Shown piece after piece: positions 1-11,666 of a stretch of DNA of 64,000 nt. The position numbers and the translations under genes are program-made. The DNA lies in the NCBI RefSeq assembly GCF_041381155.1, contig NC_091137.1, positions 22,799,655 through 22,863,654 of the forward strand, read 5' to 3'. Within the stretch, counting starts at the first letter, position 1, and each line of letters opens with the position of its first letter. The stretch comes from Argopecten irradians (taxonomy: Eukaryota > Mollusca > Bivalvia > Pectinida > Pectinidae). Below the pieces are notes generated by a model. It was not told where the DNA came from and made no database searches. It saw only the letters and a program-made list of their open reading frames with translations.

Positions 1-90
1 CATGCAATACAGCCTCAGGCGGCATGAGTGTATTGCCCTAGACCAGCCAGTATAACACCCGTAGGTATGAAAGAAAATCTTGTCTGACAT
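1..90 (-). repeat. Truncated copy of a hairpin repeat (family H)
   Basis: Reverse complement matches the first part of the repeats at about 1990-2440 and 46066-46572, sharing the block ggcaatacactcatg and the segment ending in tattgcatg. The copy runs off the left window edge, so its full length is unknown. Confidence 0.7.
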
Positions 91-523
91 AATTTGGCCC
101 ATCGTCTATGTATTCGGCAAGCATATGCATTACGTTCAAAACGATAAGCATCACAGACATTTGTCATAATACTTAATACTTTGCACTGTACTCTAAACTT
201 CTGGGTACTTTGAACACATAGTCCAGATCTCTTCTATATAATGCTAAAAATGGTGAAGTGATCATCATATTTAACATTAAAATTGATAATAATAGATATC
301 AGTGTGACAGTGCGGTTTTTAAATTCATGTTCTGTTGTCTTGTGTTTCCTTTGTAAAGGATGGCAACATCAGGTTGGTACGATTGTTATTGTATAACGGT
401 ACAAGTAATGTATTAGTAATTAAACCAAAATACATTGTCAACTATGATTCCATTCACCAGTCAAATTCAATTGCAAACTGTTTTACGTAATGTTTTTTTT
501 TTCTCAAATGCGAATGCATGCGT

Positions 524-3500
524 TCAAGTTAACGACTGTGTTTTGGTCTTAAGATCTTGTTGAACGTCTTTCGTGAGATAAAGATCTGGTTCGAAGCTTG
601 AAGAATACTCAGGAGGTGTCAAATATTTGTAACTGTTATCCACAGAATGAGGGACACAATTTTCAGTAGTTGATCTAACAGAATCTCTGATCCTGACGCA
701 TCTATCCATAATATTGCGAATATTACAGAGGCAGACGACCACAGCGAGAAATACTATGACAACGCCGAACAACACAGCAAAAGATATATAGTACCACGTG
801 GGGTCTTCTTTTTCCTGTGAATAAAATATAAAAAAAAACTATAACTATACAATAAAATAATAAGCCTTCTTTTATCTTATCTTTTTTATCAGTAAAAACA
901 AAGCAAGGGATTCCTGATTTACATGCCATGATTTAATACATCATTTAAAAGAGGTATGTTTAACTTAAACATGTGTGATTTTAGGTACTCAAATGCTGCT
1001 TTACATTTTATTTAGATCGACCTATCTTTTATATGGCTTACTTACAAGCACGAATAGTTCCAATAACTGGTGTATTTTCAAGATTTAGTTAACTGCAAGA
1101 AATTAAAGGCTTGCTTTTAAGACTGATCTATTCAGGCATATGGTGATTGAGATTTTATGGTATGCAGGTAAAATATCATAATCGTAAAGCATACTCTACT
1201 GTGATTAATCAACACTCGAAATAATACGGGTTTTTATCTTTTTTTTTACCGCTCCCCTTTAGATCAATGACAATTTCTGAGCAAATAAATCACCACTCTG
1301 GTTCCGTTGAACAAAACCAATATTGTTACTAGTAGTATGCATCATGTATATCCATATCACTACTGAGGTGTGCTTTGTTGAATGGCTTGTAAATTTCGTC
1401 AACATAAACGAAAATCCATGTGCCATGGCGAAATCACAGCTCATATGCAGCTTTTGTAATTTGTCCCACATGGTCATGCATTATGATTTAAGGTATATTG
1501 TGAAATAATATAATAATATATTAACCTAGGTTCGACTTCATAAAAGGAGAACACTTGTGCCTTTATGTACATGCATCGTACTATGCATTTTGTGTATGAC
1601 GCACAACATGCAGTAGATGGGTGTATTTCATTACAAAAAAAAAATGTGAAAATGAGTAATAAATTTCCGTGAAGACAGATTAACAAACGCATTTACTAGC
1701 GTTATTTTTAATAAGAAAGTGAAAGTTCCATGAAAATGTTGTTTACAAAACGTCCCTACAATGATTTCTTCCTGTACAATCAATTAAGGACAACTATCTA
1801 TAAAATATCTTCATAGGGAAAGTACCAGTAATGTTGTCGTAGCACCACATAAAAACATTTCTACAATCAGATTAGATAAGCATTCGAAGAATCGGGACCA
1901 TTTATGATTATAAATATGGAATAATTCAAAATAATAAGTAACGTCACTTTCATGTATATTGTATTCCCTCATACATAAACGTGTAATACAGGCTGTTCTA
2001 AGGCAATACACTCATGTCGCCTGGGGCTGTATTGCATGGGTACCCATACAATAAAGCCTCGTGACGTCACACTGTCAACAAAATCACTATTTTCTAGGTA
2101 GAACTTTTTTCAGAAACACAACTGGATTTACTTTTAAAAGATACTAACAACGGGATTTGCGTTGAAAATAACATGCTCTTTTGTATAGAGAATTGACTTG
2201 CAGTCGGTTTTTTCAAATTTATTTCAAAATAGCGGAAAATCATAGTAGTAAAATTGCCATAAAACGAAGAGGCATGAGAGAAAAATACTCTTTCATACGT
2301 GGATATGAAGGATAGGGATATTCTACGCTCGGGATAACAAAATATTATGCAACATTTGTGATGTTATGGCAAGCCTCGGGTTTTACAACATTTCGTGTCC
2401 CTCGTGTAGAATATCCCTAACGTGACGCTACCCAATCGGGAACGCTACCCAAAATGGAACACTTTTAAAATATGTGATATAGAATTTTCAGTTTACAATC
2501 TAAACTAACAATAACTGTCCTGAACAAAAAATGAGGTGCTGACTAATAACTGTGACAATTTTCTTTCCAGTTGCTTATTATACGTATTTGAAAATGAAAA
2601 TAATGCAATTTTGAAAAAAACGACGAAACGACGTCGTGCAACAACCCTAAAAACTCTTTTTATTTGTAATCACACACACACAATTATACAATTTAAATCA
2701 TAAATGTAAATATTACTATACATCTAAACAAGCCAATTGGCTTTCTAGTAATGTTGGAGTGAAAAGATATTGGTGAGATGATGCCAAGTAAACTAATCCA
2801 TTAAGACTAAAGACATACTTGTATCTATATTCCTTCGGAAGGAACAAAACGGATTCTAATAGCTTGTACAGATACTAAGTGAACACATATAGTCATATCA
2901 AATATTCATTTGTTGTAAAATGTGACGATGAAAAAATAAATAAACTGAAAAAAGGACGATGATATGACTCAGTTTTCTCTCATTAAACTTCATTGGTGAA
3001 GTTTTCGAGAGTAAACAGTAACAAATTTTATCTTTTTTCTTGTAGTTTTTCGATTTATACCAGTTACCTAAGTCACAAATTGACCAATTGCAAAATTAAC
3101 ATTCTGACATAAATATATGGTATTGAAAATGAACCTCGAGGATGGGTATCAATGCAGTGGACAGATATCGGCAGATTAAGGTAACAGAATTATGAGAAGC
3201 TTTTACCTGTTTCGTACTCGCGAACCGAAATTGGACAGCTAGTGGTATAATATTAGGGCACTTTTTTTAAAATGTTTATGATTTATTATCATTTTCTATT
3301 TCAACATACATCGCAGGCATTTGAAATATGATAATGAATCATATAAACTCTTATTGGACTTTTTTGGAACCTGGAAACATTCAAATATAAATATCAGAAA
3401 AAATCAATTGCTCGATTATCCCTTCATCAGGATGACAGATTCAACTTTTCTCTAATGTACATCAATGGATTACTATTTATTCGCACAATGTAATTTAGGA

Positions 3501-3704
3501 AATGGTACGTATTTGCCGGAGAAATGATGCATTAAAAGTAATAACTACAGCTTATATTCAGTATTGATTAATGAATGCAGTACAACAATGTATGTTACAG
3601 TCTATACTTACTCCATGAACATTATCCACTTTTACAGAGTTCAGATCACGATCGTCTGCCGATACAAGTGTAAATCCCAAAACAAGAATACACAGTAGCC
3701 TCAT
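524..3704 (-). CDS. Putative small type I membrane protein (2-exon model, possibly incomplete)
   Basis: No family recognised. The first coding exon (3704-3612) follows a good acceptor and starts at once with ATG; it encodes a signal peptide (MRLLCILVLGFTLVSA, then DDRD) and ends at GTAAGT in phase 0. The last exon (814-524) follows a TTATTCACAG acceptor, also phase 0; it encodes a short acidic stretch, a hydrophobic helix (FAVLFGVVIVFLAVVVCLC), a basic stop-transfer segment and a tail of about 65 residues. Joined directly they give 127 aa: signal, tiny ectodomain, one membrane span, cytoplasmic tail. The tail holds PPEY (a PPxY motif, the kind WW domains bind) and tyrosines in YKYL and DLYL contexts. 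The two exons are 2.8 kb apart and matching phases do not prove they are joined; internal exons may be missing. A 5' non-coding exon beyond 3704 is implied by the acceptor. Confidence 0.45.
1990..2440 (+). repeat. Hairpin repeat family H, second copy
   Basis: Shares blocks with 46066-46572: ggcaatacactcatgtcgcc, then aataaagcctcgtgacgtcac, then a block that folds on itself (tctttcatacgtggatatg onward, and its rough complement at 2390-2425). Opposite orientation to the copy at 1-90. It lies between the two exons of the tentative membrane-protein gene. Non-coding. Confidence 0.65.
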
Positions 3705-3789
3705 CTGTTGGAAAATAAAAAGCAAGGCTTCAGATATCTTAAAATATGAAACCCCTAAACGGATAAAGATTTGTGTGTTTACATCCATT

Positions 3790-6700
3790 CACAGTGTGTG
3801 TCGGATGTTACAGTGATAGTCAATGTCATAACATCCGGTGTACATGTATGTGCAGTCATAGTGTTATTGTAAAATAAGAAAATAGCATCAGAATATACCT
3901 ACATATATGTAGTGCTTGTACATAGAAATGTTTAAGTTGATATTTTAGGGGTATATGCTTTTTCTGCAACTAACGAGGGAAATAGCCTTGTTGATGGTGG
4001 AATCGCGAGATATTGAGAGACGATCTATATTAAGAAATATTATTAACATGTCACGACTAATTTCTGCTTATCTATTCGCAAAGGACATTCTAGAATTATT
4101 CTATATGCATCCTTCTACACAGGCAATATTTTCTCATCTGAGTTTCAGGCCAAGAAATATTTATTGGCCTGAAAACGACCTGAAATTGACTAGAGATTCT
4201 GGTCAATTGCAGGTCGATTTCTGGTAAAAAGTTCTTGACCTGAAATTCTGGTCAATTTCTGATCAATTTCTGGTTAGGAAATTTTGCCTGTGTTAGTCAA
4301 CAGGAAAATAACCAACAATAACCATTTTACAGATTTACTGTACCGTATAAACAGTATATTAATAAAAATAAACACTAATTCAAAACTTGTTTCACTGGAA
4401 TTAATACAGAAAGGAACATTGTGTTTTATTTTCTTTGGTTACAATTTATTATTATCAAACAGGATGGTTGGGTTTGAGTGATGCGATTTATCTCGCACCT
4501 ATACCAACTATTTTTAGACAACTACTATAAACAGAATCTGAAAAGGGAAATGGCGTGACAAGGTTCATATTTTCAAGGTCACTGCGTTTTTTTATTTGGC
4601 TTACATAATGCGATTTTGCCCCACCTCTTGTAAATGTAAAATGCTAAACTAAGGTTATACCTGTTAAATACAACACTGAACAAACGACCATATTATACCT
4701 TATAATTGGTATTACATGTATTTTTCAATAACTGATAAAAAATTATAGTCTTATAAGCTTGCCAAGGCGGATGATCTGTATAACATTATAATGGTAATTA
4801 CGCTTAGATATCGGTAAACATGTATGTGAACGATGGGCCGAATTTTTTTGTTTTTTTGCCATCGAATTCAACAATACGATTTTCTGGATCATATGTTCCA
4901 CAGAATTGTTGGAATTGATCCAAGAGTTATTGTAAACAAAACTGTACATTTTATATATAGACATCACAACGAGATCGTCATTTTTACGATCAGCAGATGT
5001 ACCTCGGTAAATTATGTGCCTAGAATGTTTCCTCTATTCGTCTAAACAGTCTACATGAGGATAATTTTGTAATGCTCATTTCCATGTTTTCAAAATCAAA
5101 CGTTTTATTTTAGTAGGCTAATCAGGTCATACTGTATTATAATGTTAAATTTTCCTATACATGTATTTATATAAAAATAAAATGTTTGAATTAATACACT
5201 TAAAAGCAGTTAGCCAAGATAAACCCGAGGTTCCTCTGCAATGACGCAGTTTCCATTCTCTACCTACAATGTACAATGTATTTTTCTGGTATAACAACAT
5301 CCTGTTACATGTACAATATTTATCTCACATCCTGTTACAACATAAACTTTTTGTTCAATCCGTCTACATTTGTTGTTCTAGTGTCTACATCCAAATTAAT
5401 GTATCGTTTACCTAACCATATTATGGTAAATTTCATTATAAATTATTGTTTCTACTGATATTACAACGTGATTATTTACATCCGTGATACCGACTGGACC
5501 AAGTGTTTCTGTACAAGTGTAGTTTCCTAATGCTGTGTATAATATATAGTATTTCGGCCATTATCAAATTCAAAACAAAACTCATCATTGCAGCGTTAGC
5601 GTAGTGTTTATCAACCGCTAGCCAGGAGTATTCCGTACGACATTGAAACTCTCCGTTTAAGGGAGAGTAAATGCATCATACTGATCGAATACCTCTTGAT
5701 AACGAAATTGGGTGAGCATATGTTTATATAGAAACATGACAATTTAAAAGTAACTTTATGTATGATGTTATATGCGTAATACAATAATCTTCAGAGTCAT
5801 TCATCTCTATCCATTAGAACCATTCTAAACTTCAGATTATAAAAACTACACACAGTATAATCTTATACATATACTTACGTTTGTGTATCAATCAACAAAA
5901 CCTTCAAATGACTATCAAAACAAGCATATGTTGGTCCTTTGACTACCAGTCCTATAATGTTGTGGTGATGTACAATCTATATGTGTTCATATCGTAAGTT
6001 CTAAATTCTAGTTAAAATGTATGCTATTTATAGAACGGAAATTCCTACTTTCACTTTCGAATTTAAGAGTTACGTATTGCACAGTGTATTTACCAAGAAA
6101 AGATTCATACATAATATTGCACAAAATAGTGCAATTACCAATAATAGAGTATATTCATACATAATGAAATTTCATGAAGCAGTAATAGAAAACTATTATC
6201 AGATGAATATATAATGGTCTAGTAACGCGGTGACACAATATTAATTAGGTAGCATGTTATTCTGTATCATTGCAAAGGTTTGTCGACATTGGATGGGTAC
6301 AGTGTATCAATTTGGGCCGTTCTAGCTAAGGTCCCTCTGTGATGAGGATTTTGTATGTCTATGATATCATATTCAGAGGATACTCATGAAAGTTTTGGAG
6401 ATCTAAAGCTCAAAGGGTGAAAAGGGGAACAAATGCAAGCTGATTTAAGATAATGTTAAAAAATTCATAGAAACTATCCACAGCCCAATTATCTTTTAAC
6501 ATTGCATATCCAATGTACTACCATTTGTCTCTATCAAACAACACTTCGTTCTCTTTTTGTCATTTTAAAAGGGTCCAAAGGGCCTGAAATTTTCGTGTTT
6601 ATTTTTCATTTTTTCCCTTTAAAACTATGCCTGCACAATCATTTGCTAATTATTCTACGTTTTATTCGTAAATTATTTGATTAAATTAGACCATATCTTT

Positions 6701-6886
6701 ATATCGGAGTCATTTCGTTTAGAAATATAATAGAAAATTTTGTTTGAAATAACTAAAAATACTCTCATGACAGTTTCTGTCTATGGGTAAATTAGTAAAC
6801 AATGTTTGTATGGCTTGAACATAGCGATTTCAGGTAGCAACGGAACGTCTTTTTGTCCATATATATATTCTACGGAGCCTCCAGAC
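3790..6886. other. Gene-free AT-rich stretch
   Basis: No coding exon, RNA gene or clear transposon end was seen. The only local structure is a short cluster around 4140-4275 of repeated words (ggcctgaaa, tgacctgaaatt, ggtcaatttctgg) that partly pair with one another. The short open frames here have no recognisable product. Confidence 0.5.
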
Positions 6887-7570
6887 TGACATGCCACACA
6901 GCTATTTTATTTCGTTTTATCGAAATGCTATTTCGTTTAACGAAATGTTACTTCGTTTAATCAAAATACTTTTTCGATTTAACGAAATTTTATTAAGTTT
7001 TATCGAAATATTACTTCTTTTTATCGAAACATTTTGTCGTTTTATCCACAGGGGCCAACTCAATGAAAATGGATGTTTAATAAATTATTTGTATTTAGTG
7101 GATGGACTGATGAGTATAAATTATTACAAAATCGGGATATTTACTATGTTCAAATATCCCGATTTTTTAAATAATTTTTCAAATATCCCGATTTTTTAAA
7201 TAATTTTTCAAATATCGTATTTTCTGAAAAAAAAATCACATGACTGTTATATATATTCATCAGTCCATCCACCATATACAAAAAAATGTATGATAACATC
7301 CATTTTCATTGGTTTGGCTCCCTGTGGTGTTATCGAAATATTATTTTGTTTGAACGAAATACTATTTACTTTTAAGGAAATGCTATTTCATTTTATCAAT
7401 AAACTATTTCGCTTTATCAAAATATAATTTCGTTTTAACGAAATCGTATTTTGTTAAAAAGAAATAATATTTCGATAAAACGAAACAGTATTTCGTTAAA
7501 AAGAAATATTTTTCGACAAAACGAAATAGTCTTTCGATAAAACGAAATAAATTAAGTGTGTGACAAGTCA
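6887..7570. mobile_element. Foldback element with tandem TTTCG arms
   Basis: The two ends mirror each other: tgacatgccacacag at the left and the complement of gtgtgtgacaagtca at the right. Each arm of 160-230 bp is a run of short units around cgaaat / atttcg. The centre holds a second inverted pair, tggatggactgatg near 7099 and catcagtccatcca near 7258, around a doubled block based on aaatatcccgattttttaaa. This is a foldback or MITE-like DNA element without coding sequence. No target duplication was found. A partial copy of the inner core is at 36301-36430. Confidence 0.7.
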
Positions 7571-7789
7571 ATCAGGGGGGTCCGTTATATTCTCAAATAC
7601 CGTTATCGCCGTAATTAGCGCTCCTCCAGTGCCCAGCTCCCCTTTTCTGAAGAAGCATTTGTTCTATGAACGCCCCATCTCATGGATTTAACGATGGTTT
7701 ACAATGTGATGTCTCTTACATCAGAATTGTATCACATATAACATGAACTTGTCAGTCTTATACGTGTGAATCGCGACGTAATTTCCTAG

Positions 7790-9700
7790 ATTTCAGGTGT
7801 TTTTAATGCACGTATTTGCAAACAAATTACATCTATGGCATATTTTTTTAAAATCATTTAAAATTTTGGACGCACTAGTACCTGAATACAGCTGTTGGTG
7901 GTGCTGCTTAACCGCGGTCGTCATCAGCCATGTCCATCCTTGAGAGAGCCTTAAAGATGTCTTCATCACCTCCGGGAAGACCATCTTTCCTTTCAGGTCG
8001 ACACGTATCTTCAAGTTTCCTGCACAGCCTATGATGCCTATTACATTACTAGCTGATTTCAACGATGTGTGTCCCTCCCTTTGAAACTGGATCCATGTCA
8101 GTCCTTTTTGCACTCGCTTTGCCTTCTTCCTCTCTCTTTCCATTGTGTCCACAAGCTTTCCTAGCACCTGGTCATGCCTCCATGTGTATCGCCCTTGAGC
8201 CGCACTGCCACTTCACACGAAAAAATGATGTTCTCTAGACTTCCATCCCTGTCACACTGCTGGCATGTTGGATCTTCCTTCATTTGTCTTCATTTGTGAA
8301 GATTGGTTGGTGTTGGAAATACATAGTACACCGCTCTCAAGATGAACTGGAGCTGCCATGGTGTGCTCTGCCCAGGATAATTTCCTTTCTTCTGTTTCCC
8401 ACCTAGTCCATGCTCCCTGACTTTTCATTTCTATACTTTTAGACTTTTTCTCTTCTTTTTGTTGCCTAATATTTCTTTGTATTTGTATCTGATTGTCTGA
8501 CATTTTCCCAACCCCTGTCTTCCTATGTAAACTGCCTAACAATATCCTTGTGGCGAAGTCTGCTCTCTGCCTTCGATACATCTATGCTGGCTGACCACCT
8601 CCTTGTTATTCTCACCTCTACTCCTGCTTGTCTTGCTTTCCAATCCCTGTTGTCTTTGAGTGTCATGACGGGTCTTACTTTCCTGGTCTTGAACTACTCC
8701 ACCAATGATGTTAATTGGAATGTAGTTTTGATGTCCGACTGTATTGCCCTGTTGATGAGAAGCACTGAGGAACTCCTAACCATCTCCGAAGATGTTTACT
8801 TATTCTCCTCTCAATTCTCTCGACTATTGATACGGAGATTTCATATAACGTTAATGGTCAGGATAGCCGTGGCAGTAGTTCTTGTTGGAATATGCATGCT
8901 TTGAACTTCCCTGGTAGACCTGTCTTGTCGATATTCCTCTTTTCTTCACAAATATGCTGTTCTATCTTGCTGTTGTTGTTTGAGTCTTTCAAGCTGTCAT
9001 CGTAGCATTTTCCAAGACACTTAATAGGATTGCAAAAGGCGAAATTGTCTCGTCACTCGGCCTTTCTTTATGATTGAAAATCTGGATTTTACTGGCTTAA
9101 ATTCAATCCTGGCCCATGATACTGTATCCTTCAGTGCTGTCAGGATCCACCTTGCTTGGACATATGTTATTGCTGCAGTGATTGTTAGATCATCCACGAA
9201 TCCCCTGCTTGGTAGTTGTCTGTTGGCTCTAGACAGCGGGCCTCTCGTCTCTCTTTTCCCGGCTTCGATAATCATGTTCGTAGCCATAATGAACAACACT
9301 GCAGAAATTGTACAGCCTGTTACTATTCCCTTCTCCAATTCCTGCCATGATGTTACATAATCCTTGACAGCAAATCGCAAATAAATTCCATGGAAATAGC
9401 TTTGGATGATTTTCTTCACCTTCTCAGGGATGTGGTACTGTTCAAGAGACCTCTCTATTAATTTGTTTGTGACAGTACAATACACATTCACCAGGTCAAG
9501 CCATACTACTGTCGGATCTCCACGGTTCACCTTCGCTTTCCTGATCAGTTGACTTAAAACATTTGTGTGTTCCACACATCCAGAAAACCGGCTACCCCAC
9601 ATTTCGGTGCTGATGTATCCACATACTCGTTAGCAGTCATGTATGTTGCCATTCGTCTGAGAAGACCTCTTGCCAGAGTGCCTGTATCGCTCACATGATT
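7790..9700 (-). mobile_element. Decayed LINE (non-LTR retrotransposon), 5'-truncated
   Basis: Reading the minus strand from 9700, reverse-transcriptase sequence is visible: SGCVEHTNVLSQLIRKAKVN, then VVWLDLVNVY (first catalytic Asp region), GIVTGCTISAVLF, and GFVDDLTIT carrying the paired-Asp box (usually F/Y-x-DD). The longest open piece is 9602-9021. C-terminal pieces follow at 8581-8252 and 8167-7793, including QGRYTWRHDQVLGKLVDTMERERKKAKR. Frameshifts and stops between the pieces show it is dead. The same family, 3' part only, is at 53440-54715, and both copies end in LYSGT. The clade is not certain. Confidence 0.8.
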
Positions 9701-9744
9701 TGTAATGTCAAGTTATGTTCTGAATACAGGTTCAATGTTCCTTT

Positions 9745-10145
9745 TCTGGAGGAGTTTAAATATTTACCCCCAATTTCCTTATTGAGGCCCACTCATTCTA
9801 TTCCTGGGGGTAAGAGCCAAAAGTTATACAAATTCTGTTTGCTTTCCCAAGAGGATATTTCTGGCCAAATTTGGTTGCAATCTATGAAGAATTCTATGGC
9901 TGGTAGCAATTTAAAGGATTTACAACATGATTTCCCCTATTGGGCCCCGCCCCTCTTGCCACCTCGGTATGAGAGCCAAAATGTATACAAACTCTGTTTC
10001 CCTTCCCCCAAGGATGTTTCTGGTCAAATTTGGATACAATCCATGTAGAGCTCTATGACTTTTATGGGATTTAAAGGAAACGTTGACGGACAGATGTACA
10101 GACAAATAACGGACACCGCACAAGGACATAAGCTCATTGTCATTC
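9745..10145 (-). repeat. Fragment of a ~155-bp-unit tandem-array element
   Basis: About two diverged units related, in reverse complement, to the array at 48571-50305: the block cctattgggccccgcccct and the block tctggccaaatttggttgca are shared. It ends with a (gacggacagatgtacagac)-like linker at about 10087-10110, as seen in other elements of this type. Confidence 0.65.
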
Positions 10146-11380
10146 AAATAAGAAAATAGGTTGACAGTTGGGAGAAATATATCACAGTGACCTAGTTAAG
10201 CCTTTACTCGATTTTTTGTATAAAGTATAAATAATTTGACAACTATGCTAAAAACTCAGATTTGCAACCAAGTCATTGCGTGATATCGCATAACAACACA
10301 TTGTATATAGAGATCCTGCAACCTATTGTAGTTTCAATTGTAGGTTCCAAATTCAAAATTCCATATACAATGTACGTACATTAGATCCTAGTTATTACAT
10401 TGTAAGTACCCTCCACTCCACCCCTCACTAGGTTAGTCAGCAAACACAGAAAAAAACATGGGCAACATTTGCATATGCCTGAGTATTCACAATCTCCTTT
10501 TGGTGTTTAAGATCGTGACAAAAGAAACTACGGTTAGTCTTTATAAGAAATAAATCAATTCGTAGTAAAACAAACAAAATTTATTATATGCATAGCAAGC
10601 TATCCACTGAGTAGTATTAAGTCGACTCAGAATGCACTCTGATTTAAATCATCTATTCTAGCTTGCATTGCCTAAACATCAATAATGATATTCAGGCACA
10701 ATACAAAGTAAACAAAGCCCTCCTCCCATTTATGCTATATACTTTAGCATCTAATTCATAACAGGAGGATTTGATTTCTATATCTTGATCAATATTTGGA
10801 AGACAACATTCTGTTTTAAGAATATTTGATGCAAGTTTTGTTTTCTTTTGGTTGTAACCTTAAACTCCTAAGGGATGATATTTATTTACCCAGATGAAAT
10901 GTAAACAATGTAGGAAAATATAGATGTATTCTCTACCAGCAAACGATTGCTTTAAAAATATGTCTGTCAAAGAGGACTCCATCCTTGCAAACATTGATCT
11001 TTGTAGCAGTAAATTGGGTGTGTCCATACTTCAAGCTCCACCCTAGGCCTCATTAGTTAATGCTTCATTCACCTGGTTGCTGTAACATCTTCTTAAGCTC
11101 ATTAAAGGACAATACTTGATTGAAGAATATTAATTTACACACAGCTATTATTATAAGACAGCTGTAAAAAGTCGTGATCATTTGTAATACTTTAAGCTAA
11201 AGACATTTCACACAAGAGATATATATGGCTCAGATTTCTCGAAACAAAAGTTCAGACTTTAGTCAAAACTTAAGTTTTTTACCTTATATAACTTATATGA
11301 ATATTTTTTACTTAAGTTTGCTTCAAGAAATCAGGGCATGAACTTGGTACACTACATATCACAGATACAATTGTATTCTG
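10146..11380. other. Gene-free stretch downstream of MTPAP
   Basis: AT-rich sequence without a supported exon, RNA gene or repeat boundary. Confidence 0.5.
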
Positions 11381-11554
11381 CATTTGCATATTACAGAGTT
11401 ATCTCCTGTTGCGGGTAGGTATTGATTGTGATGTCATTGTTTACTAGCGTAGCATCATATTTTTCTGAGAAAACGACGTGAATTGCCCTCACAAAATAAT
11501 GATGCATCAAAGGATACTTACCTGCAAGGGAGCTAATTTTGTAATATGCAAAGA
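11381..11554. mobile_element. Foldback MITE-A, copy 1
   Basis: Inverted ends tttgcatattacagagtta at the left and the complement of taattttgtaatatgcaaa at the right, followed inward by the pair ctcctgttgcgggtaggta and taccttcctgcaag-like sequence. About 170 bp. Two more copies lie in MTPAP introns (12191-12380 and 19092-19302). Confidence 0.75.
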
Positions 11555-11649
11555 CGGACTTGACTTCTAGCAACCATCATGGAATCCTAATACTCAAGGC
11601 ATGGACTACTATAATGAAGTACTTGAATCCATGAACATCACTTAGAACA

Positions 11650-11655
11650 TTTATT
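11650..11655 (-). promoter_or_regulatory. Possible poly(A) signal of MTPAP
   Basis: AATAAA on the minus strand 11 nt after the stop codon. If used, the 3' UTR would be only about 30-40 nt, so a more distal signal remains possible. Confidence 0.4.
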
Positions 11656-11666
11656 TCAATCCTATA

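Noticed and set aside
1259-1477. 72-aa minus frame considered as a middle exon of the membrane-protein gene
   Set aside because: No convincing acceptor and donor in matching phase 0, and no protein family resemblance.
3187-3245. Short exon-like piece (CPISVREYETG on the minus strand) before a GTAAAA donor
   Set aside because: The only nearby acceptor gives 32 nt, which does not keep frame between the two phase-0 exons.
8548-9360. Plus-strand frames of 118 and 96 aa
   Set aside because: Both are antisense to the LINE at 7790-9700.
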